Below, in pieces: positions 1 to 11,610 of a stretch of DNA of 64,000 nt. Position 1 is the first letter of the stretch. Every line of letters begins with the position of its first letter. Where the stretch lies: assembly GCA_023515745.1 (NCBI GenBank), contig JALECJ010000256.1, positions 682,001 to 746,000 of the forward strand. The letters run 5' to 3'. The position numbers were made by a program, and so were the translations under genes. The stretch comes from Amoeboaphelidium protococcarum. Taxonomy: Eukaryota; Aphelidiomycota; Aphelidea. Below the pieces are notes generated by a model. The model searched no databases. It was given only the letters and a program-made list of their open reading frames with translations, and had not been told where the DNA came from.

Positions 1-593
1 GACTGAATATCATGAGGAGTATGGCATTCACGAGGGAGAGGAAGTTATGGTGGCGTCAGAGTGTCAGATTAGGCATTGGAACGAGAAAGCAGCTGGTGCA
101 CTAAGGCAACAGTAAACGCGGCCCCATTGTACCAAGCGACTACGATGGAGACGATGTCCAGTCTGATCAGTTTTTTTTCAGCCTAAAGTAGCTTATCCTA
201 GGAGACGCTTAGAAACTTAGCTACTTCTTTAATTGCATCACTTTCCTGAAACCTGCTCCAGTCGGATGAGTGCCATCTTGCCATAATTGCAGCAACCAGA
301 CTACTCAATGAGATCCAGTTATCATTGACAGGTACCAGATCGAACTTCTGGCAGAAAATGCGACCTATTCTTAGTAGTAAAGCGGTCGTTTAATCAAATG
401 TCATACCATCACAGAAGGAAAACTGCAGTTGCTAAACTGTAAGGCCAGTATCTACTATTAGCTGTAATAGTTCAGATTTGGTAACGTGATCCTTTTCCAA
501 GTTTACACGCGCTGCAATTTGCTGTAGCTACTCTTTATTATAACTGGCCAAAGTCTTTGACAATTCCTTTGTAGCCTTGGTGTGTTCTTCCAT
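1..593 (-). CDS. Unrecognised protein, C-terminus cut by window edge
   Basis: An open frame on the minus strand begins at ATG 593-591 and stays open to the window edge, about 197 codons, if UAA/UAG are read as Gln (seven or more such codons occur). There is no UGA in the frame. The protein starts MEEHTKATKELSKTLASYNK and is mostly amphipathic helix with regularly spaced leucines; no signal peptide or membrane segment is visible. I do not recognise a family. It is divergently arranged with the USP5-like gene, 416 bp away. The start is the first in-frame ATG. The coherent, low-bias composition over nearly 600 bases without UGA is the main support for a real gene. Confidence 0.55.
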
Positions 594-1009
594 GGTAGAG
601 GTGTTATTATGGTACTAAGTCTTGTAGAAGGAAGTAAAAGATTGGAAAAGTCATTTCAACATCAAGTTAATCTGTTTCAAGTTTGAATCAGGAAGGTAAA
701 GCCTCACATTTATTCAGAAACGGAAACTTGCTGACGAGGCTTTCACATTTGTTGAGGCTTATATGTCGCATTTCGTGGCATTGGAACCGCCGCTCTCGTG
801 AGCATAGCTGCGAAGTCATAGATAACCGAATTCGCATTATATAAGTATTGTGTGGACATCACTAAACAGGCCTCTGTTAGGTGTCATTCTTTAACGATTG
901 TTACACGCTATTGAAACTGTTTTATGCTCAACATGTCATATAAATATAGCACATACACTATCACACTGTATTATACTGATACACTGAATAAGACAATATT
1001 CTTGTTAAT
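594..1009. other. Divergent intergenic region
   Basis: 416 bases between the starts of two divergent genes, so it should hold both promoters. The stretch next to the USP5 start is AT-rich (TATAAATATAG near 940-950). No ORF of interest or repeat was seen. Confidence 0.5.
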
Positions 1010-3822
1010 ATGAAACGTGCAAACGGCGATGAAACATCTTCCAGATTGAAGTTGTTCTTATCAAAGCGTTCACCCAAGTCTTACAGTGGCGACTCGTTTA
1101 TTCCCAGCGGTGTTTCTCCTTCCATTCAATCAGTGCAGCGAGTGAGTAATAAGCACTTTTATTCCCAAAATTTACTGCATAAGCACCAATTCTAACTTCA
1201 ATGTCTATCATTTAGAATTTCAAGATACCTGTTGTGCCTGAATTTAGGCAGGAGGAGTGTAGTTTGTGTTTCGACGACTGCTCTGAGGGATTGTATTACT
1301 GCACCGAGTTGAATTGTTGGGAGTCGTTCTGCAGGTAGCATCTCCCACTTCATCTGACTATACACACCACTGCAGTATATCTGTTTCTGAAGAAAATTGT
1401 TGGCGAAGAAGTTACAGCTGGTGATAATTCTAAATCAACTACTGCAGAAGAGCACCATGTTAGGAAAAAGGCCAATTTAGAAAAGATGGAGTACTCTGGT
1501 ACTTGGATAAAGTTCAAGGGAGCAGACTCTTTAGCCATAGAGTAGCAGCAGGAGGTGTCTTTAGAGTGGATTCAGTTATTTACATAGATCCGTACTGAGT
1601 AATAGAACAATATTCTTGGCAATGACTGGAATGTTCCATTGCAAGCCTGTGAACACACTCTAATGCTTTAGTAGTAATAACCATCCAGCATCGACTCTAT
1701 AAATTTGCATCAGTGCTCTTAGTGTGATATGAAGACCAACTTGTGGATCTGTCTAACGTGTGGAAATATCGGCTGTGGTAGAAAGTAGTTTGATGGTAGC
1801 GGCGGTAATAGTCACGGATTTGAGCATTTCTAGTTCAATCCATCTCATTTTGTCGCATGTAAGCTGGGCACTATAACCAGTGCTGGTACGGCGGACATTT
1901 ACTGTTATGACTGTGATGATATGCGCCTAGATCCAGATTTGGCGTTGCATATGAGCACGTTTGGTATCAACTTATAGGGCCTTGTAAAGACTGATAAGAG
2001 TATGTAAGAGCTGTAGTTGGAGCATAATCTCAATTATGAATTTAATATGGCCACTGCTGATGGTAAAGATTTGACACCCGTCTATGGGCCTAATCTCACC
2101 GGACTGAAAAATATTGGCAATAGTTGCTATATCAACTCTTCACTCCAGAGTTTAGTTACTATCCCACCGATCATTGATTTTAAAAATGTGGCCTTGAGCA
2201 AGTTGAATCGTGATGCGATGTTGAAGCCTTCAAAGAGTTTACTATGTCAGTCATTAAAGGTGGTCCAATCGCTGATCAGTGGTGATTATAGTCGTCCAGG
2301 TGAAGTTGTTAATGACTAGGCTCATTTACCCGTTGATCTCCAAGAAGCTATTGAGAAGTAGCAATAATAAATGAGCTAGTCATAAGAAAAGAAGGATAAT
2401 TCTGTAGAGAGTGGTCAAGTGTAATGGCAAGATGGAATTAAATTGACGGCATTCAAGAACTTGATGGCTGGCAATAATGCAGAATTCAAGACTGCCAGAT
2501 AGTAGGATGCGTTTGAATACATTTAGCATTTATTCACTCGCCTGGATGAAGAGTATAACCGTAATCGTAACTTGCTGTCGCCGTCAATTTTTCGACCTGG
2601 CCTGGCTATAGAATGTCATTTGAATCGCCGAGTGTAATGCACCGAGTGTTTGGGTTGCTCTTTCAGAGATGAAATGTCCTCCGGAATTGAGACTCCAATT
2701 CCTTAAAGGAAGTAGACTATTGACGGTGTAGAGTAGTATTAAGACGTTAAACTGTCTGAATGTATTGAACAATTCTTTGCTGATGAAGTTATTCAAGACT
2801 TTAGATGCACTCGCTGCCAGAAGAAAGTTAATGCGTTGAGCAATGTACGCTTGAATAACGATGGATCAAAAGGCAAACACCTGCCGCCTATCATCGTATT
2901 GCACATGCAGCGCTTTGTATTGGAGAATTGGGTCCCCAAGAAGCTTAATCTCAGCATTTTGTGTGATAAGGAAGTTTTTGATATTGGGGACTAATTACGC
3001 TCTGGACCAACTGCTGAAGATTAACTGTTACCAGAAGATGAAGTCCTTGCGGGATCTAATGCCACCGTTTCTACTAGTAGTAATCCTTAAGTGGATAATA
3101 CTGCCTTGGAATAGCTAATGAGTATGGGATTCACAAAGAATCGATCAACGAGAGCGTTATTAGAAACTGGCAATGGTGGTTCTGAGGTGGCAATGGAGTG
3201 GCTCTTTAGTAGAATGGATGATCCTACATTAGACGATCCACTTCCACCCGCTATTCCTGTTAATGCAGCTTAAACTCAAGCTAAATCAACCACTAAAGCA
3301 CCTGCTGTAGATCCTAATAGTGTCAATATGGTTGTAGAGATGGGATTTTCTGCCGCGTAAGCCAAGGCGGCTCTCAAGTAGACGAGTGGAAATGTAGAAG
3401 CTGCTGTCGAGTGGTTGTTTAGTAATCCAGATGCTCCATTACAGGACGATAATGATGAGGTGGAGCAGTAGTAGGAGACATCTGCTGCATCCACCTCAGG
3501 ATCTAGTAGTCAATATCCAGATCGTTTTAAAAACCTTGGATCAAAGTATAGATTGCATGCTGTGATTGCTCACAAAGGATCAAATGTAAACTCTGGTCAT
3601 TACGTAGCGTATGTTAGATACAGATAGCCAGAAGGTTAATTAAACTTTGTTACGAGCACTAATGATAAGCCTCAAAAGGTTGTAAATGATGGCGACTGGG
3701 TGTTGTTTAATGACGAGAAAGTTGTCAAGTATGATAAAGGCGTCCTTTACCGCGATGGTGACACTGTGGACAAGGACGTCGGAAGTGGATACATTTACAT
3801 TTTAGTAAATGAGAATATTTGA
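1010..3822 (+). CDS. USP5: Ubiquitin carboxyl-terminal hydrolase USP5/USP13/Ubp14
   Basis: Two exons, 1010-1141 and 1216-3822, give 912 residues; the 74-nt intron is GTGAGT...TTTAG. The order matches isopeptidase T: a variant ZnF-UBP (about residues 48-110), a canonical ZnF-UBP (about 205-300, CxxC and histidines visible), the catalytic Cys box GLKNIGNSCYINSSLQ (Cys348), two UBA domains inserted in the catalytic fold (about 679-720 and 750-790, each with MGF and an AVEWLF-type end), and the His box NSGHYVAYVRY (His839). USP5 homologues are about 850 residues. The family disassembles unanchored polyubiquitin to feed the ubiquitin pool. Dozens of in-frame TAA/TAG codons fall at Gln positions, and the stop is TGA. 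Confidence 0.96.
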
Positions 3823-4087
3823 TCTAAACTTTACCGTATCTAATCTTGTATTTTCTTTTTCAAAAAAGTGGGTTTCGTTTCTTTGACATATCCAACTTTA
3901 AGATTATGTCAACATTATGATTAGCAAGTGATGGACTTTTAATAAACTGTTTCAATGCTCGACGCGTTTTTACTTCTTTTGACAATCCACGAACCATTTC
4001 AACTTTTCAGCGAGAAACAAAGAGGGAAGTACCACTGCATTAGCGACACCAGTGATTAAAAAAAGGACCTCTAACTAGTGATCGCAG

Positions 4088-4990
4088 ATGAATAGACAGT
4101 ACGTAAAGATTGGAGAGGATTTGTGGAAGAATAAGGTTGACAAGATTGTAATTCTATCTATTTCTATATCGCCTTTTAACAAAATCTCTATTGAAAACGA
4201 TTGTGTAGAATGGCGAAATGTTCACCTTTACGTATGGCGCACTGGTGACACAGCTGATTAAGGATTTGGATGATTTTAATGAAGTCAACAAGATGCTGGA
4301 TCGCATGTAAGAATATTTGCGCTGTCCTCTACTAAACATTTATAACTGGCGTTTTGCTATTAATGTAGGGGTTTCAATATCGGAATACGACTGATTGAAG
4401 ACTTTCTATCCAAGGCTCCAATCACCAAGTGCTCAGACTTTCGCGAGACTGTGGATTGGATCACCAAAGTTGCCTTTAAAATGTTCTTGAACATCAGTCC
4501 ACTCGTTAGCGGATGGTCATAGGATGGGAAGGAGTGTGTGCTGACTCTGGATGAGAACCCGCTGGCTGAGTATGTAGAGTTTCCACCCGCGACTCTATTC
4601 GATGTTGTATCAACTCACAGCTCTTAACAAGGATAATAATAATCTTCTTCTTCTTCTGATGAGAATAAATAGCCAGCTGGTAATCTGAATGCTAAAAATG
4701 CCCCTCAAGTATCGTCCAACTCTGCATCAGGATCGACTCTGAATGATCTTTGGTGGAGTAACATTTACTGTGGAGTATTACGTGGTGCACTAGAGATGGT
4801 ATGCATTTGTTATCATATTTAAAGTACCCATATTCATAATCTGACGGTGATGTGTGACTATAATGTGTAGGTGTAAATGCAAGTTGAAGCGGCGTTCATC
4901 AGTGATGTTCTTAGAGGTGATGACTCCACTCAGATCAAGTTGAAGTTTGTGAAGTTTCTTGAACAAGATGCTCCACCTGCAGAGGATTGA
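4088..4990 (+). CDS. BET3: TRAPP complex subunit Bet3/TRAPPC3
   Basis: Four exons: 4088-4147, 4209-4306, 4369-4798 and 4871-4990, giving 235 residues. Introns are 61, 62 and 72 nt, all with GTA(A/T) donors and TGTAG acceptors. Signature stretches TYGALVTQLIKD, GFNIGIRLIEDFL, DNPLAEYVE-type residues and YCGVLRGALEMVQMQVEA identify the core TRAPP subunit that is S-palmitoylated and helps activate Ypt1/Rab1 in ER-Golgi tethering. The conserved Cys of the family is present in KCSDFRET. Unusual: about 50 Ser/Gln/Asn-rich residues sit between the DNPLAEYVEF segment and LWWSN, making the protein longer than the usual 180-190. The gene lies 265 bp downstream of USP5 on the same strand. Confidence 0.95.
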
Positions 4991-5170
4991 TCTCCATTAT
5001 GTTCTTATATGCGTTATGGATAGTAAGAATTGTATGAGTTATTGTAATAACTACAGACTGTAAATAATAACTACAACACTGTGCTGAAGTAAAACTTATT
5101 CAAATGTTAAAGTCAAATTCATAAAGATATTTTATCCATTTTCATGAAGCCAAGCATATATAACACTTTA

Positions 5171-5954
<784 letters not shown>

Positions 5955-6393
5955 ATTATCTTCAATTTATAAAGTACAGGCTTCCAACTCAATGTACAGA
6001 CAAAGGAGAAGAAGTAACGAAAGAGAGAGAGATGGCACAGAACTGTTTAGTTTTAACGGAAAAGACTTGAAGGAACACTTTGCGTTAATGAACGAACGCA
6101 CTAACGAACGAACGGCTTGTGCAGCGGTCAAAAGAAGAGGGAGAGAAAGATCAGGAGAACAGACAGAAGAAGCGGGTGATCATGCGGAAGAAATGTCAAC
6201 AGCGTTAGTGAACAAGTGATGATTTCGTGGTGGCGTCGATTTAGAATATCAACTGGCGATCAAGCGCAGATCTTAAACAGTGATCGTATGAGGATTTTCG
6301 GATAGAGTACAAAGTCATGTTATTCAAAAAATATTATACACACAGCAAAGAGCCAAAAGTATTTATAAAAATCACAAAATTGTTTTACAATAA
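5955..6393. other. Intergenic, low-complexity purine-rich segment
   Basis: Between the Rab11 start and the end of the MAPKKK gene. Around 5990-6200 the plus strand is purine-rich (runs of GAGA and an imperfect GAACGAACG repeat near 6090-6115). It allows a 75-codon ORF, but the composition looks like 5' UTR/promoter rather than protein. Confidence 0.45.
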
Positions 6394-8997
6394 TCAAGCT
6401 AGAAACTTATGAGATAAGAGCTGGTTCGCGTCGGGGCGCTCCTTGTAGTTCAGAGCTAGACACTGCTGTAGCAAGTCTTTAGCTTCTGGTGAGAGCGTGT
6501 CAGGATATGGTGGCTGATTCTTCTGGCCAATTCGGAACATGGCAGCCATCTGGTTCATATTCGGCCAAGGATGCGTTCCTGTGAACATTTCAATAACCAG
6601 GCATCCAAATGACCAAACATCAGACTTTTTACTGTAATGAAAATGTTTCACCACCTCGGGTGAGAGCCAAAACACGGATCCTTACAGAGCGCTAGTCCTA
6701 TTACCGCCGACGCCTTTCGGGTACAATGAGATTACACTACCACGGTCAGATACATCTGCCTATGCCATTTTCTTGCTAATTCCAAAATCAGAGATCTTCA
6801 CAATTCCCTTGTTGTCCACCAGAATGTTGGCGCTCTTAATGTCTCTGTGAACAATGTTTTTCTGATGCAAATAAGACAGCCCACCGAGTATCTGGCGCAC
6901 ATAAGTCTTAATTAACGCCTCTTCAATTGTACCATAAGTTGATATAACAGTGCACAATGATCCTCCGGGAACATATTCCAAGAAAATGTTCAAATAAGAG
7001 TCTGTGCTCTCACTACCAAGATAGCGAACAATATTAGGATGTTCCAATTCACGCAAAAGTCCAATCTCGCGCTATAGTGCTTCGACCATTTGCTTACGAC
7101 GCGTTTGGATTTTGGCATTGTTATGGACTGCCGATGGAGCACTTACGGGAACTTCGCTAGATTCGGATTTTGCCATCTGCGCGTCAACGGGAAGCAAAAC
7201 CTATTTCACAGCCATAAATTCCCCTGTGAACGCATTCAAGCCGAGATAAACATTACCGAAAGATCCGGTACCAACCAATGCTCCTTTGACCCACTTGATT
7301 CGCTTGTTGGATGATTTTCTCTTCAGAGTTCCCTGAGGTGAACTAGATGCAGATGGGCGCTAAGCATTTTACAATCTAGATGCTTGAGACTATCTGGAAG
7401 TCGATAGCTACTAATCACCACTCTCTTCGACAATTTTATATTCATCCTAACTAATGCGCGCAGCAATAGAAGCCTTGTCACCAACTGAACTCTACTCAAT
7501 CGATTCAATCTCTTGGAAATCGCCATTATTGTCGCTAACACTACTTGTCTCCGCAGAATCCTACTCATCTTGTTCAGCAATCATGTCTTACTAATGTTAT
7601 TACTGTTGTTGATTCTTTATCAAAGGAGGAGACTTGACAGAGGGGAAGAATTTTATTAGATTACCAGCAATGAGTTCACTAGGCGGTCTTTCACCAAAGA
7701 AATTCTTCAACTTAGTTGACGTCAAATTGCTAGACCTTGGACTCGCTATACCGGCAGCATTAATGGACTCATCTACATTCTAAACGAGATTCTGAGTCAT
7801 TATGTGTGATACTCCTCTGCCGGAACTATCAGGCGCGCGTCTTTGCTATGGCGATTTCTGTACCTTAACACCTTGATCGTATTGACGGTTAGGAGATAAT
7901 GCTTAAGGCTCGCTGATAGACGGCATCTATCTCTTTTAATTCTAAAATGGTACCTAAACGCCCAAGATCTTCTTCACTTTATTCTAACTACGACTGGTAG
8001 GAGACTGGCCTCTTTTCGACTATTACTACTTGACGTATGCACCATTTCTACGCCTCAGAAAAAGTCTAGGCAGAGATTCAACTTCATGCGCATTTTAATC
8101 ACCTATTGTGTTCACCTCAGATTATCGCAACAATCTTGCAGCCGTACCATCACGTACCAATATAGCCCAGCTATTGATCTCCATCCATAAATTATCAGTG
8201 GGAATTCCAAATTTCTTCAAAATCAAACCAAGCAGATTCTAATACGAGTCAGTCTGCGAAACATCTAACACCACTGAATGAGAGTCGAAATACACGCGAA
8301 TGAATCTCTTTTGATTAGAATGCTTTCTGCTTTACGCACTGTCAGAATCCTAACCTTGACCATTATCAACACGGTGGCTTTGTAAATTATTGACATTGGA
8401 ATTGCTGTATAAATGCGAAGCAGATGAAGGAGACTAAGGGCTCTAAACACTTGATACACCAGCAGAGGCAATTTTACGAGCGCTTTAAGATCCAGCAGAT
8501 TGTGGGCTAGGTGAATTCTTCAACAGGGGCGCAGATTCTGGCATAATATGACCAAATGACTTTTTCGATGGAGTTGTAACAGCTGGCGAAGGCTGTCTGC
8601 CGCCCAATTGATTGTAAGCATCCGATTGCTGTTGCTATGAAGTTGAGATTTTAAGACCCGCTGCCAGCGATGCAACATTTTCCATAGATTATTGGGAATT
8701 AGAGCGAGTGAGCGTCATACGGTCAGATTTTCCAGCCATAATTTTCTGGATTCGCTTAATCAAAATTAGCAACTTCATCCGCTCACCCACAGACTTTATG
8801 CCCATCTCTTTCAGAAAGCTATGATTAAGCTGCAACAGCGCATGACCATCAATATTGTGATCAGCAAAGTATGCATTATACTACTCGAAGCCTATATCTT
8901 TGAGCCACTACCTCACCATTATTTCATTCCATTTCTTTATATCCTTCACAGAATACTGATTACCATGACTAAGATCAACTAACGTTACACTGCTCAT
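6394..8997 (-). CDS. MAPKKK of the Ste11/Byr2 type (SAM, Ras-binding-like, kinase)
   Basis: A single exon of 867 residues from ATG 8997-8995 to TGA at 6396-6394, with many in-frame TAR codons. The N-terminus is a SAM domain (about residues 20-85: [20 protein letters not shown] then [11 protein letters not shown]). Residues 230-292 ([18 protein letters not shown] ... LKKFGI) resemble the Ras-binding/RA domain of Byr2, Ste11 and Bck1. A Ser/Gln-rich linker follows. The C-terminal kinase has [11 protein letters not shown], the VAIK-type [17 protein letters not shown] and DFGISKKMA, with the [10 protein letters not shown]+1 loop typical of MEK kinases. In fungi such kinases act in mating, osmotic or wall-integrity MAPK cascades; which one applies here cannot be said. 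Confidence 0.93.
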
Positions 8998-9242
8998 TAC
9001 AGTATGACTGATGATAAACTATCTGAATAAGGGGAATCTTTTTTAAGTACTCAAACAAATATTTATGAAAAGATGCACTTAATAGATAAAAAGACTACTA
9101 TTCTGAAATAACAAAAATAGATATAAAAGATCATTAGTAGAATCACACAGTCAATCAACGCCTCGTCCCAACATGGATTGATCAAACAAACGCCAATCAC
9201 AGGGCAGGACTTTATCGTTATAGGTTGACTTGAATGCGGAAA

Positions 9243-11129
9243 TCAATTATCGCCTTGTTTAACACTGTAACCCAATTTATGGCGCAGACCATCCACATAA
9301 ATCCATTCCATAGCACGAGCAGGAGAAAGCAATTTGCAGTAATGCTGGCCGGCAGAGTCAGGATGCAACTTGTTGATCCAGCTGTCAAGATCAGTCTTCA
9401 TGCTAATACTTCTGATCGAAAGAACCGTCTACAGCTCACCATCCTCATTGACCAGATCCATTTCCTTGTACTTAAGACGCGAGTTGATCCACAGAGGCCC
9501 AATAGCAATAGGGAAATGGTAGTCTGGAAGAAAGTGCATCTTCTAGCCAAACTTCATGTACCTCTCCACAACTTTCGGATCAGAGTGTTCAAGTGCATAC
9601 TTGTACGCGAGCTGATTGATTTCCATGCACACATCCATATCATCTTCATCGTAGTCAGCGAATGGATTGGTTGTGTGTCTTCTATACAATTGACGCGACT
9701 TCATCTTGACTCTAATCTCCTCAGCAGTGCCATGAGCCAAACCAGTGTCCAAAGAATCATACTTGTCATACATACTCTCAGATACGGTGGTAACATTCAA
9801 CTTGCACTTTTACACCGCCATATTCTCGCCCATGTCGACTTCTTACATGACAAACTAGCCTTTGCGGATGTGGTCGCTGCAGTTATTCCAAATGTGCGCA
9901 TGATGGTACGGATTAGTGTCGCGAACATCATGAATAGCATCAGCATTGACAACTTCAACAACATTTTCCGCATCAACCATCTACTTGATAGCTACATTAG
10001 CCCACGGTGTACCACACCAACAATCCGTATCATTACTGAACTAACGTGGTTCCTTCTGCTCTGGCCATGCCGGATAGAATGGACAATGAGGTGCTGGTTT
10101 ATCAGAGTTACAACGCTTCTTCAAGTGCACATGTGCCTCAAGACGCATAGCTTCCAGCAGAGGAGTCATAAATTGTTTGGTTCTCTCGACAGCATCGCGT
10201 AATACCGTCCAATTGGTGTCATCTTCATTAAGATGATAGTCAATGAACGTGGCAGCGACCTTGGACACCTGATCCAAAGCCTCAGCACCAGAAATACTTG
10301 CGCGAAGATCCTTCTGCGCAGGATACCATGGTACCGGGCAACCGCTAACCTGCATATGATTCATTCCGTCAACTATGATAACAGGATTGTCAGTTACAAC
10401 ACTCGGCACTCCATCGCGATTGTTCAAGACGTAATGATACACAGACTGAGCAACGCGAGTCACACGGTGTAGACCATCCAGGGATCCAGATACTTGCATC
10501 CATGGTACCGGGTACTTGACAGCTTTGAACTTTCTCAGCAAGGAAGAACCTAGGAAAATATTAACCCATGGCTTCATCAATTATCTACGTCTCGATATAT
10601 GCACTTCATTCTAATCATCCGAATCGGACTATACCAGAATACCATAAGCATCTGCAGTGTACTGTTACGCAGCCACGGCACCAAGACTGTGACCGGCCAA
10701 AGCAAAACGCGCATCGATTGGCATACCATGCTTGACAAAGTGATTGTACACGCGTTCAATCGCAGCCTCCACGTTCCCTCTAAGGAAAGCCAAATCAAAA
10801 GGTAAATGTGGTAAACCAACGTATAGAGGAATCTCAGACTTGGACTGAATCTCTGCAATCAGAGAGGAGTAGCACGCAGGATTGACCTGTGCACCAGGCA
10901 AAATGACCAAGAATGCAGCCCATTTATTATGTCCCTAATTAGAGACTTCCGGAAAGAAGAATACGTCCTCGTACTATGGCGAAATATCATCGCTATTTCC
11001 ACCACCATTATAGTAGACACCTTCTTCTTGCAAGAGTTGAGGGGAGAGAGCAAAACTGGAAACAGCACCAGTCAGTACTAAGAATGGTACAGCAGCATAA
11101 TGCACAACAAACTTGAAAAAACTGACCAT
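9243..11129 (-). CDS. Secreted alpha/beta-hydrolase-fold protein, 628 aa
   Basis: A single exon from ATG 11129-11127 to TGA 9245-9243. The first ~28 residues are a hydrophobic signal-peptide-like segment (FFKFVVHYAAVPFLVLTGAV). A lipase/esterase nucleophile elbow GHSLGAVAAQ puts the probable catalytic Ser at residue 148, and an oxyanion-type strand LVILPGAQV precedes it. A plausible acid/base region is VIIVDGMNHMQ. The second half (about residues 330-628) contains several Cys, Trp and acidic clusters and matches nothing I know. Substrate is unknown; a lipase, esterase or other extracellular hydrolase is possible. A 322-codon ORF on the opposite strand is a shadow of this gene. Confidence 0.82.
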
Positions 11130-11610
11130 ATCCCAAAATAACTAAAATGCTATTCACAATCGCTTCGAGTATATGTTTACTTTGTCAGTATAAAAAGAGT
11201 AATGATGTGATTTTAACACGGGTAACCACTTTTTAGATTCTCGCGCGCCACACTGCCTTATGTAAACCACGTGGTTCACCTAATGATGTGAATGACGATG
11301 AAACTTTTTAGCATGTTACGGGATGAAGACTGTTGCGAAAACGTTATTCTGAGTCAGTAAACGTTTTTTGTTCATGCAGAGTGCTTCTGATGCGGCGTTC
11401 ATGTATCCAGAGTTTATTCTCTCTTTTTCCTTTTACTCATATAAACCCAGTTCACAATTTCTCTCAAACCCACTGAAGATTGCAACATCTCTTCGGTGCT
11501 TTTCCTTCAAAGCGCCCACTACGATTCAAATCGTTTCACTTTCTATTCTTTCTTTCTCTGTCAGGCCGTGTGGTGCAGTATCAGATTAATATCATCGAAT
11601 TATTGAACGA
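11130..11610. other. Divergent promoter region, pyrimidine-rich leader
   Basis: The region between the hydrolase start and the next plus-strand ATG. From about 11400 to 11560 the plus strand is rich in CT tracts (CTCTCTTTTTCC and similar). Because TAA is read as Gln, the frame of the next gene is open back to ATG 11374, so an N-terminally longer protein is possible, but the pyrimidine-rich composition reads more like an untranslated leader. Confidence 0.45.

Noticed and set aside
5992-6219. 75-codon plus-strand ORF upstream of Rab11
   Set aside because: Arg/Glu-rich product of a purine-rich low-complexity tract with no known features, lying in a promoter region.
9234-10202. 322-codon plus-strand ORF
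   Set aside because: Lies antisense inside the alpha/beta hydrolase gene, which has motifs and a signal peptide; the antisense product has no domain.
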